Of a stretch of DNA of 64,000 nt, positions 30,894 to 43,274 are shown one piece after another. Each line of letters begins with the position of its first letter. The stretch's first letter is position 1. The translations under genes were made by a program, and so were the position numbers. Under the pieces are notes generated by a model. It was given only the letters and a program-made list of their open reading frames with translations. It made no database searches and was not told the origin of the DNA. This stretch comes from Microstegium vimineum (Eukaryota > Streptophyta > Magnoliopsida > Poales > Poaceae). Location of the stretch: positions 13,097,840 through 13,161,839 of the forward strand of contig CM039130.1 in assembly GCA_022036555.1 (NCBI GenBank). Reading direction: 5' to 3'.

Positions 30894-31993
30894 TATGTTA
30901 TCACAGAATGCCCAGTTTTTTGTGTCTTTCAAGTCTATGAAAAAACTAGTGAATAATGATGTTTAATATATGTCTGTTTCTCATGCTATCCCACAGGGTC
31001 TTTATGGTGCACTCTTTTGTCTTTGTTTCTTGGTAGTTTGCCTTATGTTTGAGAGGCATCTATACATTTTGCTCAAATTTGAAAAATGTTAATTTGATCA
31101 TAATAATCATCTCAAGATAGTGTAAGCAGTGAATATTCCATCAGGCAAAAGAGCATGGTTGGTTGGTTTGCCATGCCTAATTATATTTGGAAGAAATTTA
31201 CGATAGTTTGATTTGTAGGTTGTTTGGAAGGATTCACAGTTGTTAATCTAATATTTCTTATCTTCTTGTAAGTACATGCCAGATGAAATTAAAAGAGATA
31301 TGGACTCAGTAAGGTCACAAAAGTGATGGATTATTATTCTAATTCGGTAAGTGTTGTATTTTTTATATGTAGCATTCTTAAGTTGAAAATGATAGGCTCA
31401 TGCTTGGTAGCTGAACCATATGTCAACATCTGTGTAGATTGAAAACATAGAATCCGTACTTCTAGATTTTTCATAGAATCCAGAGTCCATTTAAAAATAA
31501 ATAAATTAATCTGTGACAAATTGGTGATTATTACAGCTCTGAATTCTGAGTTTTCCTATTCTAATTTCCATATTTGTTTCGGTAAGTCATTAATCTTTTG
31601 CCACTACTAATTTGCATGCAGATGGGAGACCCTTTCTGTTGAAGGACTTTCAGTGCTCAGCTCTGCTGGACTACTCATCTATAAGGTCAAATCTTCCACA
31701 ATAGTTTATCCTGTTATGCAACATACTAAATCAGAAAGGAGCTGTCATGCTTCCAATCGATCAAATTGGGCATATCCATCACTCCTCATTTGAGTACATG
31801 GGAAATTATGCTACATAAATAGGCAAACAACCATAGCCATCAGGTTTCTCCTTGCTAAACATGAGTTTGGGAAGGACATTAGACCTTTGTGTTCTTAAGA
31901 TTTATCTATAGTAGATTATTATAGCCTTTTATTCTCTGGTTTTATTTCAACCATGTACAGTTGTAGACCATTGCTCTCTTTTATATTAGCACA

Positions 31994-31995
<2 letters not shown>

Positions 31996-32047
<52 letters not shown>
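31996..32047. repeat. (AT)n microsatellite
   Basis: About 26 AT units. With the array at 32644-32686 it brackets a 0.6-kb segment. Confidence 0.95.
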
Positions 32048-32049
<2 letters not shown>

Positions 32050-32639
32050 CAATATGGTGCTCTCCTACTGGGGGTTGTCTGTACTTGATTAGTATTGCCT
32101 TTGTTCTCTGGTTTCATTACAACCATATATTTTGTAGAATGATATTTAGTTAATGTATAATTATTTACAACCTAAAATTAAATTTATAATTCAATAGGTG
32201 CTTTCTTTGTGCATCCAAGATGTTTTTGAACAGAGGCTTCTCTGGTTCCCGTGAGCGGTAGCTCCTCCCCTCCTGGATCGATGACTGCAATTGCTCCCAT
32301 TATCTAGAGAAGCGGCATTGGATTCTTCCTAACTCTTTACAGTGGCTACCGCTCCCCATCATCCTGAGAGGCGGCATAGGCTGGTCCCCTATTTCTCGAT
32401 TGGCGGCAGTAGCCACACAATGGTTGGACGTCACTTACAATCCAAATCTTGTTTGGTACAACTTTGATTCCATAATGTGCCAGATTTCTTCATATGAACT
32501 TCACAAATGAACTTTGTGAAGTCAGGTATCCACTACCTACTCCTTTATTTGACTCTCCTATTTTTTTTTTTGATGATCAACATTGGTGGCGATCAAGCTT
32601 TGCCTTCAAGTCGAGGGTCACTGCTAGAAAAGATATAAT

Positions 32640-32643
<4 letters not shown>

Positions 32644-32686
<43 letters not shown>
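32644..32686. repeat. (AT)n microsatellite immediately upstream of the hAT frame
   Basis: About 21 AT units. The transposase-like frame begins directly afterwards. Confidence 0.95.
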
Positions 32687-32689
<3 letters not shown>

Positions 32690-33597
32690 GAAAAAGATAA
32701 GCTGTATGCAGATTTGAAGAAAGTTCCATGTCGCTTTAGTGCAACCTTGGGTGTACGGACATCATGTCAAAACAAAAGTTACATGTGTGTGACCTTTCAT
32801 TGGATAGATGATGCATGGCAAATTCAGAAGAGGATTTCGGGTTTGTTTCATCTAGAAGGGCGACATAATGGCCATAGGTTGGCACAGGTCTTTACAGAAG
32901 TATTGGTTAAATGGTTTGTTGAGAAGAGAATATTTCCCTTGACTTTGGACAATGCATCAAATAATTTAGTTAATTTAGTAGCAGCCACTGATATTATTAA
33001 TTATTTTAAATTGAATGGAGATGGTTCTTTGGTTTGCGATGGCATATTTTTTCACATTAGATGTGCATGCCACATACTTAACCTAGTTGCTAGAGATGGG
33101 ATGTCTGTTATTTCAAAAACACTAGACAAATTTAAAGCATTGGTAGTGACTGGGAAGGGCTCTCCCTTGCAATGGGAGGAGCTTATGAAATGTGCTACTA
33201 AGTGTGGATTGGATAAATCAAAGGGCATTCAACTTGATGTATCAACTAGGTGGAACTCAACTTATATGATGCTCAGGGATGCACTATACTACAAGGCTGC
33301 TCTCATTAGGCTTAAGGTCACAAATCGCCGTAAGTATGAGAAAAAATTATCCCTCTGATGCTGAATGGGGCATGACTGCTACAATTTTTCAATGCTTGGA
33401 AATATTTTATGACCTTACTGAACTGCTTTCTGGTATCTCATATCGCACTGCAAATCTGTTCTATAGAGAGTTGCTTAGTGAATGCAAGAATCATAAGAAC
33501 TCGACTATTAGGCAAATGGCATCTGCCATGAGTGAAAAGTTTGAAAAAAATTGGGGCTGTTCTAGTACAAGTCTTGCTGTAGCATGCTTTCTCGCCT
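32690..33597 (+). pseudogene. hAT transposase (BED/RICESLEEPER type), truncated and frameshifted
   Basis: The frame from 32714 encodes the RNase-H-like core of plant hAT transposases: a FHWIDDAWQIQKRISGL-like strand, FPLTLDNASNN (second catalytic Asp region), CACHILNLVARDG, then STRWNSTYMML. At 33341-33346 a run of six A shifts the frame; the continuing protein (YPSDAEWGMTATIFQCLEIF) is read one base over. The DVWTS motif with the first catalytic Asp reads GVRTS, so it is lost. The N-terminal BED finger and the C-terminal dimerisation domain are missing, the latter cut at about 33597 where GC-rich terminal sequence starts. The copy is dead. Confidence 0.85.
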
Positions 33598-33787
33598 GCC
33601 CAGAAGGTGGGGTCAACGTTTGCGGTTGGGCTGGATAGTGGGCTTTGGCGATTGGTTCGGTCAGGCACGCAGCACGCTGGGTCGGACCGTCGGAGAATTC
33701 ATTCGATCGACGCACGGACACGCGCGGATCAGAGTCTGTCTCGGGTACTGAATAACTATTTGGTACCCAGGGTTTCAATTAGCGCAG

Positions 33788-33789
<2 letters not shown>

Positions 33790-33835
<46 letters not shown>
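33790..33835. repeat. (TA)n microsatellite, right flank of the nested element
   Basis: About 23 TA units abutting the right inverted terminus; partner of 25448-25506. Confidence 0.95.
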
Positions 33836-33837
<2 letters not shown>

Positions 33838-33985
33838 CAGTCCACAAACACACAAGCACAATGTAAACCATTATTACAGTCCATAATTCAAAAGTTTCAC
33901 AAGTCCAATTCACATGTCCATCATTACATAGCCATAATTCACAAGTTCTAAATATTCGACAAGTCCAAACCAGATGCATTTGTTA

Positions 33986-36900
33986 TTAATGGCCTAGAGA
34001 TAGCCTGTGTGTCTCACGAAGGTGCTGGTATATAGGATTGCTACCTAAGTCGGATTTTGGATCATGGTAAAGGCCTTTGCTAGAAATAACCTCATCAACA
34101 ATGAAGCCACAAAGGTCGCCCACAAGCTCTAAGAGTTCATCATCCTTGTATAAGTTCCTTCGCTTGCCTTTCTCTTCTAGCCACTACAAAAAAACAAAGT
34201 TTATGTATAGTATTTCATAACATAAGCTATGTTTTGATACTACGAGCGAAGAAAGGGACAAACTTACAAGTTCTGGGTGTCTCCTGTATGAACCAGTGTT
34301 ACTCATCATACAACATATGTAATATCCACAGTGTAGACTCCCAGACCTCTGCTTCATAAACTGTGTATCGCATATGGAGAAGTTAGAAAATGCTAGCTAT
34401 TGACAAACCACGTAATAAAGTGTAGCGATTTAGGTTACACGTACCGGACATAGAGTTTTGATAGCCAACCTGTTTTCTTTTGATGGATCATACCTTCCCT
34501 TATGATGATCGACATAGTGCCTCCATGCCCTATTTGAATGGTTTTAGCATGCAAATGCAACTTGTTAGTATCAAAAAATAAAGTTTACAAGTATATATAC
34601 CAACATATATAAGTTAATGAGGGTTATTGTAAATATGTATACATCTTGAGAATCGATATGAAGTCCATGTATGTCTGTAGCGCATAATCTGCTGAATCAA
34701 AGACATATACCATGCTCAACCCAACAGCGATCCCTACAAGAATCCAGTGGTTCCTACATGAATTTAATCATTGAAGAAATAAATAAGCTCTTTTGCATCG
34801 AACTAAATACATAGAACAAAGCTTTATTTAAGTATAGAGTCAAACTTACCCAAAGTGGTATGGTAACCATACCACGCGATTATGCTGGAGATTAGTAAGG
34901 AATTTAGCAATCCGTGCCGCAACCTTAATGCTCGCTTTGTACATCTTCTCATTGCGGATGGCCTCTTTCTCCTCAACGGTCTTTCCGTCTTTCAGTTCCT
35001 CGCCATCAAGTTTCCAGTTCTTGGGGCAGTTAAAATTTGTTGATGATATCCACCAAGGGTCTATATAGCCGACTTTTAGACTTGGAATCTTCTTCACAAT
35101 ATTAGTTTGCATTCTACAAATCACGACTTGGGTTAGTTACAACAAAATGCAAATATTTCATTCATATCTTAATGAGAGGGCAAGGACTTACAGGCACCAC
35201 ACACGAACTAGATTCATTTCCATCATTCCGAGGTGAAAGCATGCCTGCATGTCTTCAAAGTCAAGTAATAGCCCCCAGCTGCACCTCCAAATGTTCCTTC
35301 AGGGAAGCATGCTCGTATCTCGTTTATTCTCATCGCTTGAGCTCGCAAGTACCAATCATGGAACTTCCTCATTCCAATTGGCATAACCTACATGATTCGG
35401 TTTGGTAGGAAGTGCTTGCCTCTTTCATAATTTTTCGGGAAATTCTCTATCCACTTGATGTTCTCAACACTTGGATACTTCTTCACTTCTTGGTGGAGTT
35501 TGCTAGTGTCGGGCGGCTCAGAAGCACGCGCGTAGAGGTCTTTAACTTGGTTCTCAGGCTTGTGTTGATCACGAGGAAAACCACTTGTCAATCAACGAGA
35601 CGTCTTTCATCAGAACAAACATTGGCCTAACATGGTAGGGAATCTTTCTTCAAGCCTCCGATTGAAGCGCGCCATCATCATCATTTGGCCTTTGCTTGGT
35701 TGGACTAGGCCCTTCCTTGGTTGGACTAGGTTGCGGCATCACATCAAGCCCTTGCTTGGTTTGAATAGGTTGCGGCATCACATCAAGCCCTTGCTTGGTT
35801 GGACTAAGCCCTTGCTTGGTTGGAGATTGTTGTGGAATCGTCTCATCATGCACTTGCTCGGTAGGACAAGGTGGAGAAATCTGTGGCTCATCAGGCATGT
35901 GGTCCCTAGGAGTCAGCAAAGAATGTGCCACCTCAGGCATGTGGTCGTCAAGGGCCGATGAATATACCTCCTTGTCCTCAATAGCTCGCTCCAGATGTAC
36001 ATCACTCAGAGTTGGCGAAGAAAAATTCAATACAATGTCTTTTTTGTGCCAGAGGATGAACTGATTCATGACATCTCCAAGATGAAGAAGCCCCTTAGGA
36101 GTTGTGTGGTCTATCTCCCACGTCATGAATTTTGGCTTCACGGTATGCACCTCAACCCTAGTGTAGTCCGACGGGATTGGGCGACAGTGCCATTGGCCTC
36201 CCGGTGGATGTGCCACACCCGTTGCCACCTCAACCATCGTGTTATTCCTGCCATGAGAACCAATAAAGTGCAACTAGTTGGCCCCCGTATGCGATCGACG
36301 GCGGTTGCGGTTGTAGTGAAACCTTGGCTGCTGGGAACATCTGGAGGGCTACCAACTATAGCCAGTTGTCCCGGCGGCTCCATCAGCGTCCATGGCTCCG
36401 TAGAAAAACCTTGCTCAGTAAGCGCCTTCGCAACTAGAGCTTTCACTTGGAGCTCAAGATTGACCTCTCGGTCTCTGCCATGTCTCTTGTACATGTGGTT
36501 GTCCTCTTTGAATCCTTTGGCCCATGTTGTTAGCTTCCCTAGCCCCCTTGTGCGGCCAGGGTGCTCGGGGTTTCCCAAGCCAAGGCTCAGCTCATCCCTC
36601 TCTCTGGAAGTAGTGAATGTGCCCTTCTCCGTGTTTTCAGAATATTTTAGTATCCTTGATACTGCCTGCTCGGTCTCCGGCTCAGCAAACTTCAGGTCAG
36701 AGGAATCCACACTCCTTGCATATATCCATTGCTTCAAACGTGGCTTCAAATTCTTCACCTTTTGTTTCAATGGATCCCCAGAAGCTTCGGCCTCTGCGTC
36801 CATCTTACTAAACACGGGTTGCTTGGCAAGGTAGCCACCCAGGCCTAGTCGAGGGTGGTGTTTGTTCTTCTTTGCCTGCTCGCTATTATGTGTACGGAGG

Positions 36901-37910
36901 GCCAATGCTTCAGGTGAGGTCTTCTCAGCCACTAGCTGCGCCCATTGATTATGAGTTATGTTGCCAAACTCATGCAAGGGAGTTAACCCCTTCTGGATAA
37001 ACCTCTTGTTCAGATCTGACCTCCAACGTTGGAAAGCGTTGCCCATTATCTTGTAAGCATGTTTTTTTACTAGTTCATGCTTTCTCGTGTTGGAAAGTGT
37101 CCATCAGCCATTTATCCCATAGCTCGTGCTTTTTCATCTCAGGTACGCCATTTTTGCCAGACCACATAGGGATTGCTGGGTTCAGTTGATCTCTTACTAG
37201 TGCCCCGATCACATTACGAAATCGACTGATGTACTACGGTGGCGCAAGGATCTGCCCTTCAGGCCCCACCTCCGTTATCACATAGCATACCCCCTTCTTT
37301 GGATATTGGTTGGCCGCTCTTGCCCCTCTTTTCCTCTTTGGTTCGGTAGTTGAGGCTGTGGTTGTGCCTTGAGGTTGTGGACCAGAGGCCCCAATGTCAG
37401 TGTCTGTGGTTGTTGTCTCTGCCCTCATGCCCTCTTGTTCAACAAAACGTGTTGGACGCCGATGTCGTCTTTTTGGAGGTCTAGCATGGTCCTGCATCTG
37501 CATATTCGACAGGTCGAAAGGTTTAGCATGGGACATAGCCAAAACATTAGCGAATTTCACATGCTACAAAGGCTCCATCCTTACCTCCTCGTTCGGATCG
37601 AAATCCCGGTCCAACTCATCCTCCGTTGGCCTATGTCTGGGTTCTGTTGGGTGAGGATCCTCAGGACTTTCATATCCCCCGAGGATGAGCTCTCGTCATC
37701 ATCCCCTTCATCTTCGCCTTCATTAGCCTCTCCTCCACTACCCTCTGCTCTCCCTTGTGACTCTTGAGTAAGCAACACTTCAACATCATTTTCTAGGTCG
37801 TTGTCGAATTGCTCCTGACTAAGGTGGTCCTCTAGCTCTTGCCATTCATGGGTTGGCGGATCAGAATTTCTAAGGGCTCGAGTTGCACTGTCTATATTTG
37901 TCCTCGACAT
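33986..37910 (-). pseudogene. CACTA second gene: Ptta/En-Spm transposase domain plus C48 (Ulp1-like) protease; C-terminal half splices cleanly, N-terminal half shifted
   Basis: The minus-strand N-terminal part (37910-36138) encodes an acidic leader, a basic proline-rich linker (PPKRRHRRPTRFVEQEG), then the Ptta/En-Spm plant transposase domain (MGNAFQRWRSDLNKRFIQ; SPEALALRTHNSEQAKKN). A GWQV-type globular domain follows across a frameshift near 36260, then SPTKQGL repeats. The C48 cysteine-protease part has clean GT-AG exons: one ending at 35192 (HLGMMEMNLVRVWC), then 35113-34850, 34753-34643 (NHWILV, VFDSAD), 34529-34445, about 34351-34268 (SLHCGYYIC) and 34183-33986. The His, Asp and Cys of the catalytic triad are all present. 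Such proteins accompany TNP2 in grass CACTA elements; the protease may process SUMO-like modifiers. Several frame breaks between 37900 and 35600 make the copy probably non-functional. Confidence 0.75.
35690..35840 (-). repeat. Coding minisatellite (SPTKQGL repeats) in the C48 gene
   Basis: cttgcttggttggacta variants recur about six times, alternating with gcggcatcacatcaag. On the minus strand they encode SPTKQGL and DVMPQP repeats between the transposase and protease parts. Confidence 0.85.
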
Positions 37911-40016
<2,106 letters not shown>

Positions 40017-40529
40017 TTAGACAAAAAAGATGGTCGAGGTCTGGAGGTGGTGGAGGTCTGGAGCAGGAGGTGGTGGTGCGTGGCGAGTTCTGGAGGCACC
40101 AGCCATAGCGCTCGCTCGTCGAGGGTCTCGGCCACGGTGCTCGCTCGCCGAAGGAGGTGGCGCCGGAGGGGGAGGAGGTCTCGGCCACCGTGCTCGCTCG
40201 CCGGAGGAGGTGGCGCCGGAGGGGGAGGAGGTCTGGGGCACCGACCGGTGGGGGTGCTCAAACCCTAGCACCGGAGAGGACAGTAGGTGGCCGCACCTAC
40301 CTGAAACCCTAGCGTTGCGCCGCCTCGCCGCCATTGGAGATAGGACGAAGCCCATGTGGCGACTAGAAGAGGATGCGACGGTGGAGGTGGAGAGGAAGCC
40401 CTTGCAACTACGGCCACCGTGAAAGGAGGAGGCTTTGGCAGTGGAGGCGGTGACCGGAGAGGATGCGGCGGCAGCGGCAGTGGCACAGTTCGGTAGCCTA
40501 ACGTCGCCAAATGTGAAAATTTTTCCCAA
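40017..40529 (-). other. Candidate first exon / 5' UTR of the C48 gene
   Basis: This GC-rich block has a 170-codon minus-strand frame starting MGKIFTFGDVRLPNCATAAA and composed of Ala/Ser/Pro-rich low-complexity sequence. A tandem of ccgtgctcgctcgccg/gaggaggtggcgccgga occurs twice near 40135-40230. It lies directly downstream of a TATA box at 40557-40564. No domain was recognised; it may be mostly untranslated. Confidence 0.4.
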
Positions 40530-40556
40530 GTTTTAGACTCACTCCACGCCGCTTCA

Positions 40557-40564
40557 TATTTATA
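40557..40564 (-). promoter_or_regulatory. TATA box upstream of the C48 gene
   Basis: tataaata on the minus strand lies between the palindromic subterminal motif and the GC-rich first-exon candidate. In the inverted copy near 43050 the corresponding sequence has lost the TATA. Confidence 0.6.
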
Positions 40565-40573
40565 GGAGCACCC

Positions 40574-40613
40574 ATTTGTAAGGGCGGTTCCTGATCCAAC
40601 CGCCCTTACAAAT
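40574..40613. repeat. Palindromic CACTA subterminal motif
   Basis: atttgtaagggcggtt is followed by an 8-base loop and aaccgcccttacaaat, a near-perfect inverted repeat able to form a hairpin. It is the same motif as in the array at 25112-25375. Confidence 0.9.
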
Positions 40614-40663
40614 TTTTTTTTTAAAATTGAGTAAATGAAAACTAAATCTTAGTAAATATTTTT

Positions 40664-41522
40664 GAGCCATTAAATGGCTTCCAATTGAAAAGTCATGAAT
40701 ACCAAGTTTTGGTCAACGTTTCATTTGACAGAGTTTGGACCATTCAAAATTTAAAATTTGAAATTTTGATAGCGAGAAAATAGTTTTCGAACCCCTAAAT
40801 GGTCTCAAATAGAAAAGTCATGAATACCTTGTTTGCTCAAATCATCAAGATCGACATCTTTTATATTGGTCATTTTTGCATTTGAGAAAGTGTTAGGAAA
40901 CATTAGTTCTAAATTGACAAGTCTCATATAGTTTCATAAACTCTATATGAGATTTATGATTTTGTGACTCATGTTTATTAACACTTTCCCAAATGGTAAA
41001 ATGATATATATAAAAAATGTTGGTCTTGACGAGTTATAACACCTTTGTATTCAAAAAAAATTTCAGATGAGGTCATTTATTGTCTCATTTGACTAAGTTT
41101 GACCAAGTCAAATATTGAATTTCAAAAAAATGACACCTTCACAGTAGTATTTGAGCCATTAAATGGCTTCCAATTGAAGAGTCATGAATACCAAGTTTTC
41201 TAAGCTCATCAAGATCTTCATTTGTTGTTTTCGTCAACATTTCATTTGGTAGACTTTGGACCATTCAAAATTTAAAATTTGAAATTTTGATAGCGAGAAA
41301 ACAGTTTTCGAACCCCTAGATGGTCTCAAATAGAAAAGTCATGAATACCATGTTTGCTCAAATCATAAAGATCTACATCTTTTATATTGGTCATTTTTGC
41401 ATTTGATAAAGTGTTTGGAAACATTATTTCTAAATTGACAAGTCTCATATAGTTTCATAAACTCTATGTGAGATTTATGATTTTGTGACTCATGTTTATT
41501 AACACTTTTCCAAATGGTAAAA

Positions 41523-41562
<40 letters not shown>

Positions 41563-41860
41563 GTTGGTATTTATGAGTTATAACACCTTTGTATTCAAAA
41601 AAATTTCAGATGAGGTCATTTATTGTCTCATTTGACTAAGTTTGACCAAGTCAAATATTGAATTTCAAAAAAATGACACCTTCACAGTAGTATTTGAGCC
41701 ATTAAATGGCTTCCAATTGAAAAGTCATGAATACCAAGTTTTCTAAGCTCATCAAGATCTTCATTGGTTGTTTTGGTCAACGTTTCATTTGACAGACTTT
41801 GGACCATTAAAAATTTAAAATTTAAAATTTTGATAGCGAGAAAACAGTGACTGCAGACAT
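40664..41860. repeat. AT-rich tandem repeat, 2.3 units of about 490-545 bp
   Basis: Units start at 40664, 41153 and 41696 with gagccattaaatggcttcc. Each contains gatagcgagaaaa, tggtctcaaatagaaaag and tttgaccaagtcaaata in order. The size difference between units is partly an (AT)n insertion at 41525-41559. No coding content. Confidence 0.92.
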
Positions 41861-42104
41861 GTTTCAGTTATTGATATGTTCATCTGGTACATTTCAATTA
41901 GTGCTATGTTCATATGACACCAAATCTGGTTGTTTCAATTGGTATTTTCATACGGCACCAATCATCTTGAAAAAATAGAAACTACATCAACTTTACATTC
42001 ACAGAAATTGAAATAGAGTCTGAATATTACTCTTAACTGCAGATAAAATACAAGTTTTACAACAGAAAGTGAACAACATAAAAAGGAATGTTAAGGTCAC
42101 ACTT
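41861..42104. other. Short AT-rich spacer (3' UTR side of the GRF gene)
   Basis: Follows the tandem repeat. Small repeats such as tgttcatctggtac/tgttcatatgacac are present. Probably the 3' flank of the GRF gene; nothing else is seen. Confidence 0.4.
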
Positions 42105-42725
42105 TTACTTGAATAACATAATTATTACACCCACAACAACAAATACAACACCAACTACAAGGCACACTGCAACTATTTTTCCTATGTCTATCAACTTCTG
42201 TAGCTTCTCATCTACTCTATCAGATCCATTCTTCAAAGAAACTACATCATTTAGCAAAGGTGCCAATTCAGTCTGATTTACTTCAACTAGGCCCTCAATG
42301 CGTCGAATTGCAATATTGATGTGCTCCACTTCAGGCATCGATTCCTCAGGCCTAATGCAGGGCACAACACTCCCACTCTTCTCTGTAATCCCCTTTGCAA
42401 TCAACATTTTCTCATACTTATCAACAAATAAATACCAAGGACAAGTTCCAAGAACCTGCAATTCATACAGGAGGGTTCAGCCTAATCAAAAACCAATCAA
42501 AAGAGCACAAACATATACATAGAAGATTCAAACATTTGGGATTACATCTCTCTCATGAAGCCGACACTTGAAGAAGATGGCCCCTGGGACCTTCGATCCG
42601 GGACCACAAGTGAGCTCCATGATCTCCTGGCCACATGTGGGGTAGGGCACAAGCGGCAGCCCTGTGCACTTCCCGAATTTGGGGGCCACAGGCCCCTGCG
42701 CCGACGATGAGCCACCGAAGGACAT
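42105..42725 (-). CDS. GRF-type zinc-finger protein with C-terminal membrane anchor, 176 aa, two exons
   Basis: Exon 1 is 42725-42546 and exon 2 is 42455-42105. The intron is GT-AG, the join is in phase and the frame is open. Residues 20-70 fit the GRF zinc finger: LPLVPYPTCGQEIMELTCG, then GAIFFKCRLHERD, and TCPWYLFVDKYEKM after the intron, with cysteines in the CxnC...C...C arrangement. In the first C-x2-C pair one position reads Tyr (VPYPTC where family members usually have C-P-x-C), so metal binding may be weakened. Residues about 100-150 look helical. The last 25 residues (VAVCLVVGVVFVVVGVIIMLF) are a single transmembrane segment. Small GRF proteins of this type are frequent inside grass transposons, where they probably bind single-stranded nucleic acid. 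The gene diverges from the coiled-coil gene at 43275. Confidence 0.72.
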
Positions 42726-43274
42726 CGTAGAATGCAAGGAGGAGGAGGCGTGCAAGGACGAAGAGGCGGCGTTGCAAGGAGGCCGACGCGCTGATGCAGG
42801 GGCTCGAACGGGAGGATGCGGCGGCGCACGGCGGGCGGCGCAAGGCAGGCGGCGCTCGGCGTTGCAAGGAAGGCAGGCGGCGCGCGGCGTTGCAAGGAAG
42901 AGAGGGGGAAGAGAGAACGATTGAGGAACCCTAATGCTCGGCGCTTGGCCACATGTGCACGACGGGTTTTTTGCTAAGGGTGGTCGGATCAGGAACCACA
43001 GATTTGTAAGGGCGGTCGGATCAGGAACTGCTCTTACAAATAGGTGCTCCCATTTTCTCTGAAGCGACGGAGTGAGCCAAAGCGCCGCTCCCATTTACTC
43101 TGAAGCCAGCGGCCGGCGGTTCCATTTACTCCCATTTACCACCGCTCGCCGCTTCTTCTCCTTCCCCGCAGCCTCTCCACTACCGCCGCCGCTTCCCTTC
43201 ACCTCCACGCCCACCTCCTCCACCGCCGCTTCCTCCCCATTCCTCGAGGACCGCCGCATCCTCTCTGCCGCCTG
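42726..43274. promoter_or_regulatory. Bidirectional promoter region between the GRF and coiled-coil genes
   Basis: 550 bases separate two divergent start codons. GC-rich leaders lie on both sides (42780-42900 and 43090-43260). In the centre is the palindromic subterminal motif (43002-43041) with a partial extra copy at 42974-43000. The flank towards the coiled-coil gene (gagcacctattt, ctgaagcgac, gagtga) is the inverted counterpart of the C48 promoter flank at 40533-40573, but without its TATA. Confidence 0.55.
43002..43041. repeat. Palindromic CACTA subterminal motif, second interior copy
   Basis: atttgtaagggcggtc, then a loop tcagga-type, and ctgctcttacaaat; it is imperfect compared with 40574-40613. 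It lies midway between divergent genes. Confidence 0.85.

Larger units (their letters stand above)
29806..32689 (+). other. Interior of the nested element: untranslated or intronic DNA
   Basis: The stretch starts GC-rich (29806-30110) and then becomes AT-rich. It holds the 393-bp tandem duplication and two TA microsatellites (31996-32047, 32644-32686). 32210-32440 is a GC-richer stretch with no recognised coding content. It may be leader and introns of the hAT transposase gene that begins near 32690. Confidence 0.4.
25507..33789. mobile_element. Nested (TA)n-flanked DNA element with short inverted termini, carrying a hAT transposase relic
   Basis: Left end: gggtactgaataat and cagtacccgag at about 25528-25554. 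The reverse complement of the right end (about 33738-33775) has cctgggtacc and cagtacccgag in the same order, so the ends form an imperfect inverted repeat of roughly 40 bases. (TA)n arrays directly abut both ends. The sequences outside the arrays look continuous with the CACTA 3' region (left: repeat end; right: 3' UTR of the C48 gene). Insertion into TA microsatellites is known for micron-type elements of rice. Here the element is about 4.6 kb after subtracting the Gypsy solo LTR. Whether the hAT gene belongs to it or is a further insertion is unresolved. Confidence 0.5.
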
